Under the pieces are notes generated by a model. The model searched no databases and was not told the DNA's origin. It worked only from the letters and a program-made list of their open reading frames with translations. A stretch of 64,000 bases of DNA, taken from Echinococcus granulosus (Eukaryota > Platyhelminthes > Cestoda > Cyclophyllidea > Taeniidae). This document shows, piece by piece, positions 36,101 through 44,450 of this stretch (position 1 is the first letter of the stretch; the number at the start of each line of letters is the position of its first letter). Position numbers and translations under genes: made by a program. The stretch is taken from positions 1,916,364 to 1,980,363 of the forward strand of contig NW_020170387.1 in assembly GCF_000524195.1 (NCBI RefSeq). The letters run 5' to 3'.

Positions 36101-38789
36101 ATCCTACTACCGACTATTTTAAACATCACTGATATACCATTGGTGGTTCACGTAAGACGTTTTTACATGGATGATGCGTACATCTTACCCCCAAAGCATA
36201 CCTCTGACCTGTCCGATTAACTTTGGAAAGTGCTGCAGACACCTACGCAGATAATCGATGGTAAAAAATTAGTTAGGCTTCAAAAGCAGAGCAAACTAAA
36301 ATGTGCAGTCGTGTTGCATAATCTGTACAGCGTTACAAAGGTGATTCCTGTAGAGACGAAATGCATGGTCTACATCTTATGAAAAACAAACATATATTGA
36401 TTTCCAGAGCAGTAATTTAAACATAATGCTGTAATATGATGGGGAAAGTAGTAGCGACATATTGCCTTCTCGAAACAACAAAAATCGGTAGCTACTAATA
36501 CAATGCTAAGCGAAAGAGAACGACGTCAACTGTGATTGAACCTGACTTACCAACAATTTCAAAGCCTGTAGTGTTGAGTGAGAACCTACGTTAATCCAAT
36601 TAGTACTAGATTAAATTTTAAATTAAATTGAATTTTACAATATCTTAGGTACATAGGGAAAATAGTGCAGCACACATCATTAACTCGAATAGTGCCAAAA
36701 GTTTTTGGAAGTGTGGAATCCCATATCAATCGAAAAGTAGTAGACATACAGTAAATTTAATCTAACGTTATTTACCCTCACTTTAATTAAACAGTCTACA
36801 AAAAACGCAACAACGCTATTAGCCAAAATGTAAGCTATGAAGCCTTTAAAAGCATAAGTAGAATTAAAAGTTAAACAGTACTGAGGGCAAGGCGGTAGGG
36901 TAAAAAAATAGCATGAGCGGTTCCCTAAAACACTTCAACAGGCAGTTCTCGTGAAAGTAGGAACTATATGGCATGAAATATAGTAAAAAACTGGAGATTA
37001 ACATTACCTGTAGTCACGAAATAATAATTATATGCCAAAACCTTTAGACACAAACGTAGTCAACACCTACTAGTCGGCAAAGATTACTTCGTCATTTTGT
37101 GGTTTCGAGGGGAGACAGAGTGATCTTTGTCAGTAAATTCTGGATTTTGTCGATGGAGAACCCAGCAATTACAACTTTTAAGGGCACAAATGCAGATACT
37201 AATTGCACCTTAGCTGAATCTGTTTGCATAAAAGGCCGTTGATTGTACTAGAAAATTTCCTTTTTCCTAAATGGTGGTTTGTATTGCTCTGTAAATAAGA
37301 AGAATCGTATTATCCCTGGTCCAAAATAAATCTAACCCACTCCAAAGTGCTTTAAGCGGGGTTATGCCCTAATTGCTACCCATGCTAATTATGGAACTCT
37401 TTTTTACCATTGATAGTACAAGTATCATAGGCTACTGAAGCAAAAGTACCTCTGAACGAGCATGTCACTCAGGTCGGGGAATTAAAGTCCTAATCGCTAT
37501 GTTTGTAAGCTAACTTGTTCTTACTCAGTGATGTGAATCAGCTCTATTTTGTGTTGCAGTTTTAGTGCCAACCAAAGAAGTGTATTAGGAGAATGGGAGA
37601 TGCTAGCCATCACTGAATATCCTTTGGACTTTATGTAAGTGACAAATTCGGCATTTTAAGGTTGAAGTTAATCTTTTTAAAAACCATAAGTTAATGCAAT
37701 TCGCATATGAATCCGAAATTAGGTTATTTTTCTGTCACATGGTACCCACAAGAGTCGAAGACTAAAGATTAATTAGCCAATTATCAAAGGTCGGAAATAT
37801 TTACCACAACATTTTAATAGCATTTGTGATTGGTACTATAGGGAATCATTGCAATGAGAGCTTGACCACTAATACAGCTGACAGCACCTACCAGCGTGCC
37901 CTGAAATGCGCTACTTCACCCTCATAACTGGTAGTGCTGTTTCCAGGGTTCGAATCGTGTGATGCTTCTAAAAGACAGAGAAACAAAACAGCAACGTGTA
38001 TGACTTCAATAGACTTGTAAGTTGAAGCGATCTCCTTATTCATTTACCTGCTTCTGGGAATAAATAGGCACATATGGTAAGGACGACCGCTCCCATAATG
38101 AAAAACGGTTGAAGAACACCGAAGAATGATGTAAGAGTAGTGAAAATGAGGAATCGAGTAAATAACAATAGTAACTTCTCTTGCAGGGGAGGGATCTTGA
38201 TGTAATTGGTGCAGGTTACAAAAAAGTAAACAAAAGCAAGAACTGCGACTAAACGCGGAGAAAAAATACAGGAAACAAATGCGAAAAAAATGGACAGTAT
38301 GTAATGAATGCGTGACAACAAAGACCCCAGCGACACAAAAAGACCAGACTCTTGCATAAATAGAAAGACTCCAGTCGAAACGAGTGCTATGGTGAATGGG
38401 ACAACCTTTGACCATAGTGTATCAAGAAAGGTAGTCGCCGTTGATTGAAAGAATTTAACAGGAGTTAATGCCACAGTCAAGACGAAGAGACAACCCCTTT
38501 CCTTTTGCTGTTGCAAATATTTGCGCAAATATATTGTCAACATAAGTTTGCAAGGGAACAAACACGTTCCAACGATCAAAGCCCAGCAGATCGGACGGAG
38601 AAAAGCCTTCAGCACCAGACAAATAGCTATGCATAAAACCATGATAGACACGAGGCAAACAACGGCAACAGTATTATAAAAGGCATATCTTAGTGCTTTT
38701 CTGTCGGTATAAGGTAGTAAACTGGATAGACTGTCAAGAGGGAGTTGAAAACAGCCCACCCCCGTCATCTGTCCTCGACCCTGAGACAT
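14905..38789 (-). CDS. TMEM245: TMEM245 orthologue, AI-2E-family multi-pass membrane protein (whole gene, 12 exons)
   Basis: A multi-pass membrane protein of the family that includes human TMEM245 and bacterial AI-2E (UPF0118) exporters. Its transport substrate in animals is not established. The model joins exons 38048-38789, 35512-35587, 33723-34188, 33539-33643, 32731-32807, 32343-32483, 32023-32104, 31780-31947, 28914-29078, 27843-28092, 24171-24345 and 14905-15193. All junctions are GT-AG and every phase matches, giving 2,736 coding bases (911 residues), close to the roughly 880 of the human protein. Hallmarks in order are AFYNT and KAFLRP (N-terminal), YFHENVG, FLSTLFYLL, SLTP, YGMYTLLTH, LGAIPLVGTYW, HLLPYSFLDTALYSEI and [13 protein letters not shown] (C-terminal). 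The C-terminal half holds the AI-2E core. Exon 2 and the start of exon 3 are tentative because the region between the N-terminal membrane block and the core is poorly conserved. The other junctions are supported by homology on both sides. Confidence 0.9.
15194..24170 (-). other. TMEM245 intron 11 (9 kb)
   Basis: The largest intron of the gene. It has a (CA)n run at 17752-17772 and several purine-skewed low-complexity patches (for example 20050-20110). A GC-richer patch lies at about 22580-22690. Near 20046-20150 a plus-strand ATG frame rich in Glu/Lys then Pro meets a GTAAGG donor-like site, but this looks like low-complexity sequence. No transposase, reverse transcriptase or nested gene could be supported. 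Confidence 0.6.
17752..17772. repeat. (CA)n microsatellite
   Basis: About ten CA units in TMEM245 intron 11, followed by a GC-rich stretch. Confidence 0.9.
24171..24345 (-). CDS. TMEM245: TMEM245 exon 11 (AI-2E core)
   Basis: Acceptor TTTTTTAG, donor GTAAAC, phase 1 in and phase 2 out. Encodes IIATILGAIPLVGTYWVVLP, then a leucine-rich membrane helix and HLLPYSFLDTALYSEIK. LGA(I/V)P...GTYW and D-T-A-x-Y-S are family signatures. A purine-rich plus-strand stretch here (near 24220-24240) is the complement of the LLLLLL codons. Confidence 0.95.
24346..27842 (-). other. TMEM245 intron 10
   Basis: A 3.5-kb AT-rich intron. Its one unusual part is a GC-rich island at about 27160-27315, which holds a short open frame on each strand (listed separately). 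I see no recognisable gene or mobile element in the rest. Confidence 0.55.
27158..27313 (+). CDS. Short open frame in a GC-rich island, doubtful
   Basis: A 51-codon frame starting ATGGAAAGC inside TMEM245 intron 10, opposite to the host gene. The predicted peptide has a hydrophilic start (MESFKHGAEVEPPVAAKYVS) and one hydrophobic stretch (LRLLVTISALVVSA). The island is visibly richer in G+C than its flanks. The minus strand is also open over most of it, so neither strand can be preferred. I recognise no family. It may be an exon, a repeat fragment or chance. Confidence 0.15.
   Translation: MESFKHGAEVEPPVAAKYVSEAPLRLLVTISALVVSAEVTSVNSLARGMPA
27843..28092 (-). CDS. TMEM245: TMEM245 exon 10 (AI-2E core)
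   Basis: A 250-base exon, acceptor TTCTGTAG and donor GTACGT, ending in phase 1. Encodes LIFLSTLFYLLAVSERTYLP, then VSLTPQRC, SVEAAVASV and FYGMYTLLTHTLFGLDVVVL. These are the best conserved blocks of the family (SLTP, the amphipathic SVEEAI helix, YGLYTWLTH). Open frames on the plus strand here are shadows. Confidence 0.95.
28212..28367 (-). CDS. Nested small open frame, possible single-pass microprotein
   Basis: Fifty-one codons within TMEM245 intron 9, on the same strand. The peptide starts MAICEQLSCG, continues with a Phe/Ser/Thr-rich stretch, then DEHTING and a 20-residue hydrophobic helix (LLMVVVGLCITVSVYMGLLY) ending YSR and a stop. It cannot be an extra TMEM245 exon as it stands: its frame is incompatible with phase-0 splicing from exon 9 through the acceptor-like TTATAG at about 28310. 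The stop overlaps a donor-like GTAACA. I know no homologue. A real microprotein, a cryptic exon and chance are all possible. Confidence 0.22.
   Translation of the reverse strand: MAICEQLSCGTFFFSTSSSSVIDEHTINGLLMVVVGLCITVSVYMGLLYSR
28914..29078 (-). CDS. TMEM245: TMEM245 exon 9 (membrane helix)
   Basis: Fifty-five codons, acceptor CCTTGCAG and donor GTACGT, phase 0. Encodes IVAYFHENVGIIMNVVNPMW followed by a hydrophobic segment (ITSLLMGTISLLFAGGSVVL). It aligns without gaps to the [20 protein letters not shown] region of human TMEM245. Confidence 0.92.
29079..31779 (-). other. TMEM245 intron 8
   Basis: A 2.7-kb intron. It contains an (AT)n run (31716-31732) close to the exon 8 donor and purine-rich patches near 29630-29690 and 30890-30950. 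No gene could be supported. Confidence 0.55.
31716..31732. repeat. (AT)n microsatellite
   Basis: Uninterrupted alternating AT tract in TMEM245 intron 8, about 45 bp from the exon 8 donor. Confidence 0.9.
31780..31947 (-). CDS. TMEM245: TMEM245 exon 8
   Basis: Fifty-six codons, acceptor TTTTAG and donor GTAAGT, phase 0 at both ends. It encodes a hydrophilic loop (for example DDLAGGLNASRTIS) ending in GGFDYRD. The next exon begins IVAYFHEN, so the junction reproduces the [12 protein letters not shown] sequence of human TMEM245. Confidence 0.85.
32023..32104 (-). CDS. TMEM245: TMEM245 exon 7
   Basis: An 82-base exon, too short for ordinary open-frame lists. The acceptor is TTGTTTAG and the donor GTTCGT. 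It encodes GNLANKSDIEEQLLELWERV followed by CMQFFHG, aligning with the [20 protein letters not shown] stretch of human TMEM245. The frame runs into a stop in the following 75-bp intron, so splicing is required. Confidence 0.8.
32343..32483 (-). CDS. TMEM245: TMEM245 exon 6
   Basis: Starts after TTTTTGCAG with WLPDRDQLGSAARSAVSNVH, the counterpart of the [20 protein letters not shown] stretch in human TMEM245. The 3' end is less sure. The GTTTTG donor (32342-32337) gives the phase that exon 7 needs, at the cost of about 12 extra residues relative to the human protein. An upstream GTATCG donor would break the frame. Confidence 0.75.
32731..32807 (-). CDS. TMEM245: TMEM245 exon 5
   Basis: A 77-base exon, acceptor TTGTTTAG and donor GTATTC, starting in phase 0 and ending in phase 2. 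It encodes VYNETLHLISLSSSVLSSTI and six more residues, aligning with the [20 protein letters not shown] segment of human TMEM245. The two leftover bases complete the first codon of exon 6. Confidence 0.85.
33539..33643 (-). CDS. TMEM245: TMEM245 exon 4 (membrane helix)
   Basis: Thirty-five codons in phase 0, acceptor ATTTTAG and donor GTGGGT. It encodes IYDVVDNYLDYL followed by a strongly hydrophobic helix (VSLVIVSLMVLISLLFTVFL), matching the [24 protein letters not shown] segment of the human protein. It is separated from exon 3 by only 79 bp. Confidence 0.88.
33723..34188 (-). CDS. TMEM245: TMEM245 exon 3 (linker and start of AI-2E core)
   Basis: A GC-richer exon encoding about 155 residues. 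A variable linker (GTLLRRLSLLPESKSGD and on) leads to two membrane segments (FTGLGLVHFAVAFW and LFRLVLVFTSIGLLAYAVASL) and a helical stretch ending ASLRWARKIERH. These align in order with the LVWAIVAVQIWLNLW... region of human TMEM245. The 5' edge at ACGCAG/34188 is a choice: a second acceptor TTTGCAG (just before codon MAGGKGH) is also possible. The donor lies in a GT run (33722-33717). Plus-strand open frames across it are its shadow. Confidence 0.75.
34189..38047 (-). other. TMEM245 introns 1-2 (apart from candidate exon 2)
   Basis: AT-rich, with stop codons in all frames. The only exon-like segment I could fit by phase is 35512-35587. A GC-richer patch near 35940-36020 has an acceptor-like TTTGCAG but soon reaches stops when joined in frame to exon 1. 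No other feature seen. Confidence 0.5.
35512..35587 (-). CDS. TMEM245: TMEM245 candidate exon 2
   Basis: A 76-base exon proposed because it enters in phase 1 and leaves in phase 2, exactly what exons 1 and 3 require. The acceptor is GGTAG and the donor GTATTT. It encodes about 25 residues (FSMLEASLSILEPQS and on), loosely like the ISMAAS...LAISI stretch after the N-terminal block of the human protein. Both splice sites are weak and the similarity is slight, so another small exon in 34189-38047 could take its place. Confidence 0.35.
38048..38789 (-). CDS. TMEM245: TMEM245 exon 1 (start codon and N-terminal membrane block)
   Basis: Encodes residues 1-247 plus one base. The ATG is at 38789-38787, with an acceptor-like AATTAG 18 bases upstream. 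The segment AFYNTVAV...KAFLRPICWALIVGT matches the conserved N-terminus of animal TMEM245. Several hydrophobic helices follow, up to ICAYLFPEAG. The donor is GTAAAT (38047-38042), phase 1. The next codons reach a stop at once, so the splice is needed. Confidence 0.9.
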
Positions 38790-41271
38790 GGCACACGAAT
38801 CCAGCGCCTAATTTTAATGGCAAAAGTAGAATGAAATAAAAAACTGCCTCAAAAAAATTTGTTAATATTTAAGCCAAAGATATTTTGTTTCACTTTTGCG
38901 AAGTAGTCATTAGCAAAAAAGGCGAATAATCCAGGCACTTGAGGTCTTAAAAACAAACTAACTTAATATACTAATTTAACTAGCAATAATTGAGTTGATT
39001 GTTTACTACAATTTTTGATTGAATTTGCAATAGTGATTGTATATTTATATATCACTTCAAGACCCCCTGGTAGAACGAATTGAATCACCAATCTTCGACA
39101 GAAAACGTATTGTCTCGGAGGCCATGCTGCCCAGCAAAGGGTCTTAAGTAGGGCCTTATATTTTCGAAACTGAGTCGACTGCATAGAATAATGGTCAAAT
39201 GATTACATTTATATCACTGCAGATTCGGCTGTACAGGCAAAGACGCGAGCCGCTCTTACTGCGTACCGGCAGCTCCAAGATGCAGAAACTATTAGTAACG
39301 TCATGCTTTGATTCACATTTGGGTTTTTCTAAGTTTGTTTAAAGAAAGGGTCAAGCATCTGGAAAACGAGTGAGCAAAAATATTGATGGATGTTCGACGT
39401 AACTTTTAGTCTAAGGTCCCTAGCAAAGGCCAGCCCCGTGACGAATCGGAAATTACTGGCTTTCAAGTAGGAAACATACCACGAATATGCTTATGCCGTT
39501 AGATTTGTACCCCTTAATTTCCTGTAATGTCCAGACACTTTTCTAAAGGCGAAAGAAGGCATAATACTCGGGCAGAATACATATATTAGGCATGGAGAAG
39601 GCATTTAGGTTACCCCATGGCCCAAAGGCCAACCCACCCGATGTGGTACAAAGGACAAGTAAAAAGTGACTTTTCGCCAATACCGAGAGTTAAACAACCA
39701 CGATAGTGATTTATCCCTCGGTAATGGTGAGGCGCCACTTTTGTACTTTATATTAACCCTCTTGTACCTCGCCGGATGGTTTGGCCTCTCGGGCCATGCC
39801 AGTAGCCCAGACACCTTCCCTATGCTGAATATATATATATATATATTCTGCCCAAGTATTTTGTCTTCTTTCCTCTCCAGGGCGTCGCCGGCCGCTACAT
39901 AACAGCTACCCAATAAATCATGTCTGAGTCCACCTTTGCTAGGTAGAGGTGGAAGAAAAGATCGTCAATTTTTTGTAAAAATAGTGGAAACCTTTTGAGT
40001 AAGAGTATTCGCAAGATTATCTAAACACACCTAAGTTAGCATATCACTTCCTTTCGGACCATCTAATTAATGCAGAATTATTGTGTGGAAAATCTTAAAA
40101 CTTAGTTTGTTCCTAGAAGACCAGTTTATCCTAAACCACTGAAGGATTTTGCACGGTAGTGATAGATATATTACAATGAACTTTATTAAATCAGATGTTT
40201 CATTTTGTGCATCTACGCCCAGAGTACCGGCAAACCGTTACGAGGATCGTGTGATAAAAAGCGTTTTTTGGATGTTAGTATAATTTGATTTGTTTACTTG
40301 ACCATTCCTAGTGGGATTCAAGAAGAACCAAATCATTTTATTTCACTCTTCAGATTTTTAACGCCTACCTTAAACCTTGGGATTTTTGACTTTTATGAAG
40401 AATCCTTGACTTAATACCTTTAGCAATTTTTTACTATTTGTTTCCATATCGTATTTGTAGCCGTACTTTTTAGCAGGCATGCATTATTTTGCTCTAATAA
40501 TTTTGCTTTGGTTAAATTAGTTGCTGCTAATATTCTTCTATTTCCAATTTATAAGCGCGCTATTTTTGCACTTGCTACACACAGTAGCGTCAATTCTGGC
40601 GTGAATATCACATTTGATGGAATGTACTTAAGTGGTGCTAGTTATCGGCGCAGTTAAATCAAAAGTGGGTTTCCGCCCGTGTTAGGGGGCGTAACGGCCT
40701 CTATTCTAACGTCTGGTTTTTGCAATGTTTGGTAATTAGTTTATAATTATGCAACAATTTCGCATAACGTGTGTTTCGCTTACCACTAAGATAGTTGTTT
40801 AGCGCTTCTACCGTAAGACACTTCATTCTTTTTATTATTTCACTTCTAGCTACTTTCTAGCACTCTTCTCGGACCGTGGCTTCTGTATTTATTTGATCGA
40901 TTTCCTGAAAGTCGTTCTATTTCATACACATCGTTGTCTTTTCCAGCTGCTTGTCATTTGTTTTGGTGCTGTTTTATACGTAGAACTCATTGTTGTTTTG
41001 GTGATGCAATAACAGTAAAGTTGTGCTTCATAAAGGGCGTAAAGTTTTCAATAGTCTGGTGTTCTATCGCATCTTTTCCTAATTCCCTTTTTTTATAGCT
41101 GGTTCATTAAGAGTGCGGCAATTCTCAAATTCATAAAATTGCGATTGTGGTCGTTAGGTGCGACGTGTAATTTATCCTTATTGCCATTTTAATTTTTTTC
41201 CGAGAAGCGTTTGTTACTTTACTCATGGTTGGCCTAGTCCTTGGACGACTTTTGGTAGTCTTCATTGTAGA
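38790..41271. other. Divergent intergenic region, TMEM245 to CHMP3
   Basis: About 2.5 kb between two genes transcribed away from each other, so it should hold both promoters. A GC-richer patch lies at 39210-39300 and a palindromic AT tract at 39829-39846. The 78-codon plus-strand frame at 39666-39902 runs through the AT tract and shows no domain, so I do not call it a gene. No clear TATA box is placed well for either start. Confidence 0.55.
39829..39846. repeat. (AT)n palindromic tract
   Basis: An AT run flanked by GA on the left and TC on the right, so the whole stretch (CTGAAT...ATTCTG) is nearly self-complementary and could extrude a hairpin. Confidence 0.85.
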
Positions 41272-41622
41272 ATGAATTTTTTCAATAAGGAGAAGGATCT
41301 TCGTCCAAAAGTTCGTAATCTTCAAACTCAGCTACGTCGTGAACAAAGGAAGTTGGATCGCGACATCGTATCTACTCAGCAGAATTCCAAGCAATGCGAG
41401 GCTGAAGTAAAGAAGTACGCCAAGTCAGGAAACATTGATGCGGCTAAGAAACTTGCGGAAGGGATTGTAGCGTCTCGCAAGTCTGTCAACAGGCTCTATC
41501 AGGCCAAGGCTCAAATAAACTCTGTCATAATGGAGTTGGAAAATCAAGTAGCAATGGCGAAGATGGCTAGTGCCCTCAACCAGAGTACTTCTGTGATGCA
41601 GGCGATGTCGAAGCTGGTCAAA
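41272..41622 (+). CDS. CHMP3: CHMP3 exon 1
   Basis: Residues 1-117: the basic N-terminus and the long helical hairpin of the ESCRT-III fold, ending MSKLVK before GTAAGT. The frame is open upstream of the ATG for 38 codons, but those residues do not resemble the family, so the start is placed at MNFFNK. Confidence 0.94.
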
Positions 41623-42744
41623 GTAAGTCAATCATGATGATTTGTTCAATAAAAATTGCTGGCTTTTGTGTCTTCCATTGCATCTCACGCTTTACTCGCG
41701 TAACTCATTTTTAGATTTGTTAGAATCCTTATAACTTTCTTCTATGCACAACTTGGCTTTTGCACGTAACCGTGCTCGATTCATATCCCCATCACTACTA
41801 AGTCATCATTTTCATCTTCCCGTGCAGTTCCATGTACTTTTGCTAAATGATGGTAGGACTTTCCAATCATGCAAACGCTACGTAGCACGCTGTATCTTCC
41901 CGCAAATGCCATTGGAATCTGCAGTGGCGCCAGTATTCCTTATTTCTTGATTCTGAACTGCTTCCCCGCCATCAAGCGTATCGTATTATGATATCGCCTA
42001 ACTTGCTGTTTATTTCTTATCTATGGTTGAGTATTGTGTCGTTTCTTGTTATCGTGATTCAAGTAAAAGCGTGTTTGATGTTTATGTGGGAATTTTTCTA
42101 CATCCTCACCGTCACCTAAATTTGACATACCATTTTGCGAATCTGCCACTGGATTATCTAGTCTAGCATTGGAATTTTTGGCATTTTTTACCTCAATAGT
42201 CTACTTCGGCTCTTTTTATTTCATTAAAATTAATCGTATTTGTTAACTTTTTTAGTGTAAAATCACTATAATACTGTAGTCTTTTCGTGGCCCCTTATTA
42301 GTAGTCCTATTAGTTCATAGTCCATCCGAGCCTCGCTTATTTGCCCCAATTTGTCACTCAATTCCTTTAATGCATGAAGTAGTCTTTATGCATGCATTTT
42401 GAAGGCCATCCTAGTAAACATTCGCAACCAGTTCTTAATTTTAGCTTCCTGAGCTCCGTACAACGATGTGTAACCTGTCGAAGGAGATGATGAAGCTGGG
42501 TCTGATGAATGAGATGGTGGAAGAGTCGGTAGAATCAGCTCTGGATCAGCCCAAGGAGATGGAAGAGATGGCACAAGCCGAGGTAGACAAGATTCTCTTT
42601 GAACTGACTAATGGTGCAATGGGCAAGGCGCCAGATGCTGTGACGGACACCCTGCCTGTTGGCACTCAACGGCCCGTCGACGTAGCCGATGACAACCCGG
42701 ATGACCTTGAGGAGATGCGCGCTCGTCTTCAAGCCATCCGCTGA
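41272..42744 (+). CDS. CHMP3: CHMP3/VPS24, ESCRT-III subunit (two exons, 216 residues)
   Basis: A core ESCRT-III protein that assembles with CHMP2 and CHMP4 on endosomal and other membranes for inward budding, cytokinetic abscission and membrane repair, and is disassembled by VPS4. Exon 1 is 41272-41622 (residues 1-117) and exon 2 is 42445-42744 (residues 118-216). They are joined in phase 0 across an 822-bp GTAAGT...TTTTAG intron. The join gives LVK|LPELRTTM, matching the LVKIPEIQATM of human CHMP3. A basic N-terminal helical hairpin (KVRNLQTQLRREQRKLDRDI, then NSVIMELENQ) is followed by LSKEMMKLG, an acidic stretch, ILFELTNGAMGKAP, and a C-terminal MIT-interacting motif (DDLEEMRARLQAIR, residues 203-216). 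The length is close to the human 222. The start is the ATG at 41272, since MNFFNK aligns with the usual MGLFGK. An acceptor-like TTGTAG lies one base before it. Confidence 0.96.
41623..42444 (+). other. CHMP3 intron
   Basis: An 822-bp, T-rich phase-0 intron bounded by GTAAGT and TTTTAG. Nothing else is seen in it; the 68-codon frame at 41744-41950 has no domain. Confidence 0.9.
42445..42744 (+). CDS. CHMP3: CHMP3 exon 2
   Basis: Residues 118-216 and stop. Carries LPELRTTM, LSKEMMKLGLMNEMVEES, the acidic linker, ILFELTNGAMGKAP and the C-terminal MIM helix that recruits VPS4 MIT domains. Confidence 0.95.
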   Translation, partial: LPELRTTMCNLSKEMMKLGLMNEMVEESVESALDQPKEMEEMAQAEVDKILFELTNGAMGKAPDAVTDTLPVGTQRPVDVADDNPDDLEEMRARLQAIR

Positions 42745-43280
42745 GTTTGAATGTACGCTTACTCGCGCAACGATCTGTCTGTGATCTAGTCTTTCGTGAT
42801 CCTTCCTCACTCACCCTTTCTCATCTCCTACTTGCGTAATACGTTATGCATGCATTGCTGTAAACGGTATTACTTGTGTACTCAATAACATTCTCTTGCA
42901 CGCTTACCAAGAGAAGAAATCTCATCCATCTCGCTTTCTACTGATTCACGGGGTTATCTGCGATAGTGTTCTCACTGTTCAGTTACTATTGTAATTATAC
43001 TGAATAACATTAATTGTAGTCCTTTTTCTCCCAGCAATGATGTTCTCAGTACGACGCGCAATTTTGCGTGGATTGGAGGCGTACCTCTGGAAATCGCTTT
43101 CTTGCTTTGGTAAGCTCTTACTAGGTGGGGTCTAGGTGCATAGCTGCATTGGTTGAAATAGGAAATTCTCCAAGACTTTTTTTTATTGCTTGTTGGTTCT
43201 AAGACAAACTCGAGCACACTTTCTCCAAGTGATATAAGTACTCATTTGAGCCTCGCAGACCTTCAGTCATCTAGTATCTA
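42745..43280. other. CHMP3 3' region up to the tandem array
   Basis: T-rich sequence of 536 bp that should hold the CHMP3 3' UTR. No canonical AATAAA is seen; near variants such as CAATAAC and GAATAAC occur. The unique sequence ends in TCTA directly before the first repeat unit. Confidence 0.6.
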
Positions 43281-43306
43281 CTGAATGACCCCGATTTAAT
43301 GGGTAT

Positions 43307-43346
43307 TCCCCGTATTTCAACCTTTAACATTGGTTGAATACCGGGA
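43307..43346. repeat. Imperfect inverted repeat at left edge of unit, copy 1
   Basis: Arms TCCCCGTATTTCAACC (43307-43322) and GGTTGAATACCGGGA (43332-43346) pair with one mismatch and one bulge around a 9-base loop. It starts 26 bases inside the duplication boundary. The copy in unit 2 is at 53667-53706. Confidence 0.75.
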
Positions 43347-43542
43347 TTCTGGTCACATCAAACTTATTTAAATTAGTTCTCTGTTCTCAACCTGTCTATT
43401 GTCAATGTTGCTTCAGTATTTGCGTTGTAGCGTTAACGTTCGCTGTCTCAATATCTACGGTGACTTAGTGAGACTATTCGCAAACGTAACTCGTAAGTAG
43501 TTTTCTATGTTGCCCATGAGCTAATGAAATCTACGTTTTGGT

Positions 43543-43569
43543 TTTGCCACCCCTCCCATAGGTGGCAAA
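43543..43569. repeat. Perfect 9-bp inverted repeat, copy 1
   Basis: TTTGCCACC (43543-43551) and GGTGGCAAA (43561-43569) around a 9-base loop. The copy in unit 2 is at 53903-53929. Confidence 0.85.
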
Positions 43570-43586
43570 GTCGTGCCGCCGTGTTC

Positions 43587-43621
43587 GCGTGGATTAGCCT
43601 TAATGGGAACGTAGTCCACGC
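43587..43621. repeat. Perfect 7-bp inverted repeat, copy 1
   Basis: GCGTGGA (43587-43593) and TCCACGC (43615-43621) with a 21-base loop, 17 bases after the previous hairpin. The copy in unit 2 is at 53947-53981. Confidence 0.75.
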
Positions 43622-44056
43622 TAAAGCTACTTACTTTTGACGCTCAAAATTATTTCTAACCGTTTCTGCATCTAATATCACGGAGATATTTTTTGTGGAC
43701 ACTTAATTATGGGGCTCCATTTGCTTCAGTCAGTTTAGGTCTCCAGTAAACTGTATTGTTTCATTAAGAAAGGTACTAAGTCGGTATCGTAACTGCTATC
43801 CGTAGTGCTCTAGCCTGTTATGCAAACACGGGACAGCTCACACGGAGGTGACTCATGTACACCCACATTTGCAGCTGATCTTGATCCTTTGGTCATGAGT
43901 GGGTTAACTGCGCTCTAAACTTATTATCTGACTCCTAATTTAATGACTTACCGCAGCTTTAAAAGCCTGGAAATTCAAAAACTAGATTTAACCGCACACC
44001 CAAATGTGACCTTAAAAATGTGCATTTTACCATATGAACAAGAGTTGGGGTAAGTC

Positions 44057-44087
44057 ACGCCACCTGATACCTTGTGGGTGGTGGCGT
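44057..44087. repeat. Perfect 8-bp inverted repeat, copy 1
   Basis: ACGCCACC (44057-44064) and GGTGGCGT (44080-44087). The arms share the GCCACC/GGTGGC core of the hairpin at 43543. The copy in unit 2 is at 54417-54447. Confidence 0.8.
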
Positions 44088-44436
44088 TAATGCAACTAGA
44101 AGGTGACGAAAATGAGCTGATTTAGTCAGAAAGGATTAGCAATGGTGAAGTGTTGTGAAAAATCGTCTCGATTTTTTGTTGATGTTGAGGCGAGTATACC
44201 CCCTATTTCAGAAATATTGCAACTTGAGTAAAATCAAAATTAACTCGATAACTCAACCGACACATCAAAGCCACTATCAGCTTATACAGCGTGTTAGAAA
44301 CCTACCGTTCTAATCCATGAGGTCACCGGTTTTGGATACACGCTTTATTCGGTATTAAAACTGGTTTCGCTTTGAGTACGGGGCACTAGTTACTTCCAAA
44401 ATAATTTCAAAGGTTTGTCTGTTTTGCATGAATTTT

Positions 44437-44450
44437 GTTGCCCTGGCAAC
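44437..44450. promoter_or_regulatory. Perfect RFX X-box motif, copy 1
   Basis: GTTGCCCTGGCAAC is two perfect RFX half-sites (GTTGCC and GGCAAC) with a 2-base spacer, the classic X-box that RFX factors bind upstream of ciliary genes in animals. No gene start is recognised next to it, so its target is unknown and binding is inference. Confidence 0.45.

Noticed and set aside
37940..37975. tRNA-like T-loop (GGTTCGAATC)
   Set aside because: The flanking bases do not form a 5-bp T stem, and no acceptor or anticodon stem can be drawn upstream.
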